A stretch of 64,000 nt of DNA, taken from Hoskinsella mucinilytica. GTDB taxonomy: Bacteria; Bacillota_I; Bacilli_A; Erysipelotrichales; Erysipelotrichaceae. The translations under genes and the position numbers were made by a program. Each line of letters begins with the position of its first letter. Within the stretch, counting starts at the first letter, position 1. Below are positions 63,602-64,000 of this stretch, in pieces. Under the pieces are notes generated by a model. The model saw nothing but the letters and a program-made list of their open reading frames with translations, made no database searches and was not told the DNA's origin. Location of the stretch: assembly GCF_045223415.1 (NCBI RefSeq), contig NZ_JBEQZJ010000014.1:1-64000 (forward strand), written 5' to 3'.

Positions 63602-64000
63602 TTATTTCATCATATTTCGATATGCTCTTGGTGACATCGATAACATTCGCTTAAATTGTTTCGCAAAATAACTGGCATCGCAAAACCCGCAAATACCCGC
63701 TATTTCACTAATGCTTTCCTCACTTGTCCCCAACATCTCACATGCTTTCATGATACGATATTTCATTAAAACCTGCATAGGTGATTCTTTTAAATGTTCT
63801 TGAAAACAACGAAGGACCTCACGTTCACTGATATTGGCATGTAGTGCCAAATCTTTTAGTCGCAATGCCTCCATATAATGTTGTTTTAAATAAGACATCA
63901 TAAGCTTTAACCGTAACACCTCTTGATCTTCCATATGACTCTCACAAGAGGTTGTCATAGGATGATGGCGTAATACATACAACAAAATCGTTGTTATTTT
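63602..64000 (-). CDS. AraC-family regulator, C-terminal part (runs off the window)
   Basis: The frame is open through 64000, so this is a partial gene; 133 codons are visible. The two HTH motifs are present: LRLKDLALHANISEREVLRCF and ISEIAGICGFCDASYFAKQF, ending PRAYRNMMK. The N-terminal effector domain lies beyond the right edge. The TTG at 63985 is not convincing as a start. No target can be named. Confidence 0.85.
   Translation of the reverse strand, partial: KITTILLYVLRHHPMTTSCESHMEDQEVLRLKLMMSYLKQHYMEALRLKDLALHANISEREVLRCFQEHLKESPMQVLMKYRIMKACEMLGTSEESISEIAGICGFCDASYFAKQFKRMLSMSPRAYRNMMK

Overview
The window is a low-G+C, AT-rich Gram-positive (Firmicutes) chromosome segment. The best guess is an anaerobic gut-type member of the Erysipelotrichia; this rests on RNA polymerase delta subunit, the upp-atp gene order, a T-box leader, an apparently Na+-type F-ATPase c subunit and strong Shine-Dalgarno sites, and is not a proven assignment. 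No rRNA, tRNA, CRISPR array, prophage or insertion sequence is visible.

Layout. 1-1230: a possible structured RNA, a split (frameshifted) glycyl-radical-domain gene and signal peptidase I. 1.4-10.5 kb: a signalling block with three GGDEF-type proteins (one degenerate), a stand-alone Hpt protein, an HD-GYP response regulator and a regulator with two GntR helix-turn-helix domains. 10.7-18.1 kb: upp-atpZ-atpI-atpBEFHAGDC, all on the minus strand. 18.4-25 kb: an agr-like quorum-sensing locus. Read on the minus strand it runs LytTR response regulator, sensor, small membrane protein, operator, agrB, an agrD-like peptide gene of 39 codons, a secreted 129-residue protein, then an ABC transporter with three small membrane subunits. 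25-27.5 kb: lipoproteins and tiny membrane proteins. 27.5-29.8 kb: metG behind a T-box. 30-33.7 kb: DUF89 protein, an RDD-PHP fusion, a zinc-ribbon membrane protein and a VanZ-like protein. 33.7-44.6 kb: a glycosaminoglycan/unsaturated uronate utilisation regulon. 44.8-49.9 kb: a membrane protein pair, fba, rpoE, argS and a DUF1934 protein. 50-55.4 kb: an AraC regulator with a BtrH-like domain, a class A PBP and a repeat-anchored NlpC/P60 hydrolase. 55.5-64 kb: nagA, a two-component system, another Cache-PAS-GGDEF protein, a c-di-AMP-binding PII-like protein, a patatin and a truncated AraC gene.

How the genes work together. The uronate regulon is complete from oligosaccharide import (mannose-family PTS IIB, IIC, IID) through lyase, GH88 unsaturated glucuronyl hydrolase, RpiB-type isomerase, SDR dehydrogenase, KDG kinase and KDPG aldolase. 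Two divergent transcripts are bounded by LacI-type palindromes, and a matching palindrome lies in front of the LacI gene itself. Its gene content matches the pneumococcal RegR hyaluronate locus, but no PTS IIA is encoded nearby.

The most novel-looking unit is the agr-like locus. Its putative signal peptide has no cysteine: it carries Ser-Pro where a lactone ring could form. Tandem direct repeats of 21-bp period sit at the right place for a LytTR operator. The sensor has a degenerate ATP-binding domain, and an eroded copy of the sensor's 3' end lies beside the operator.
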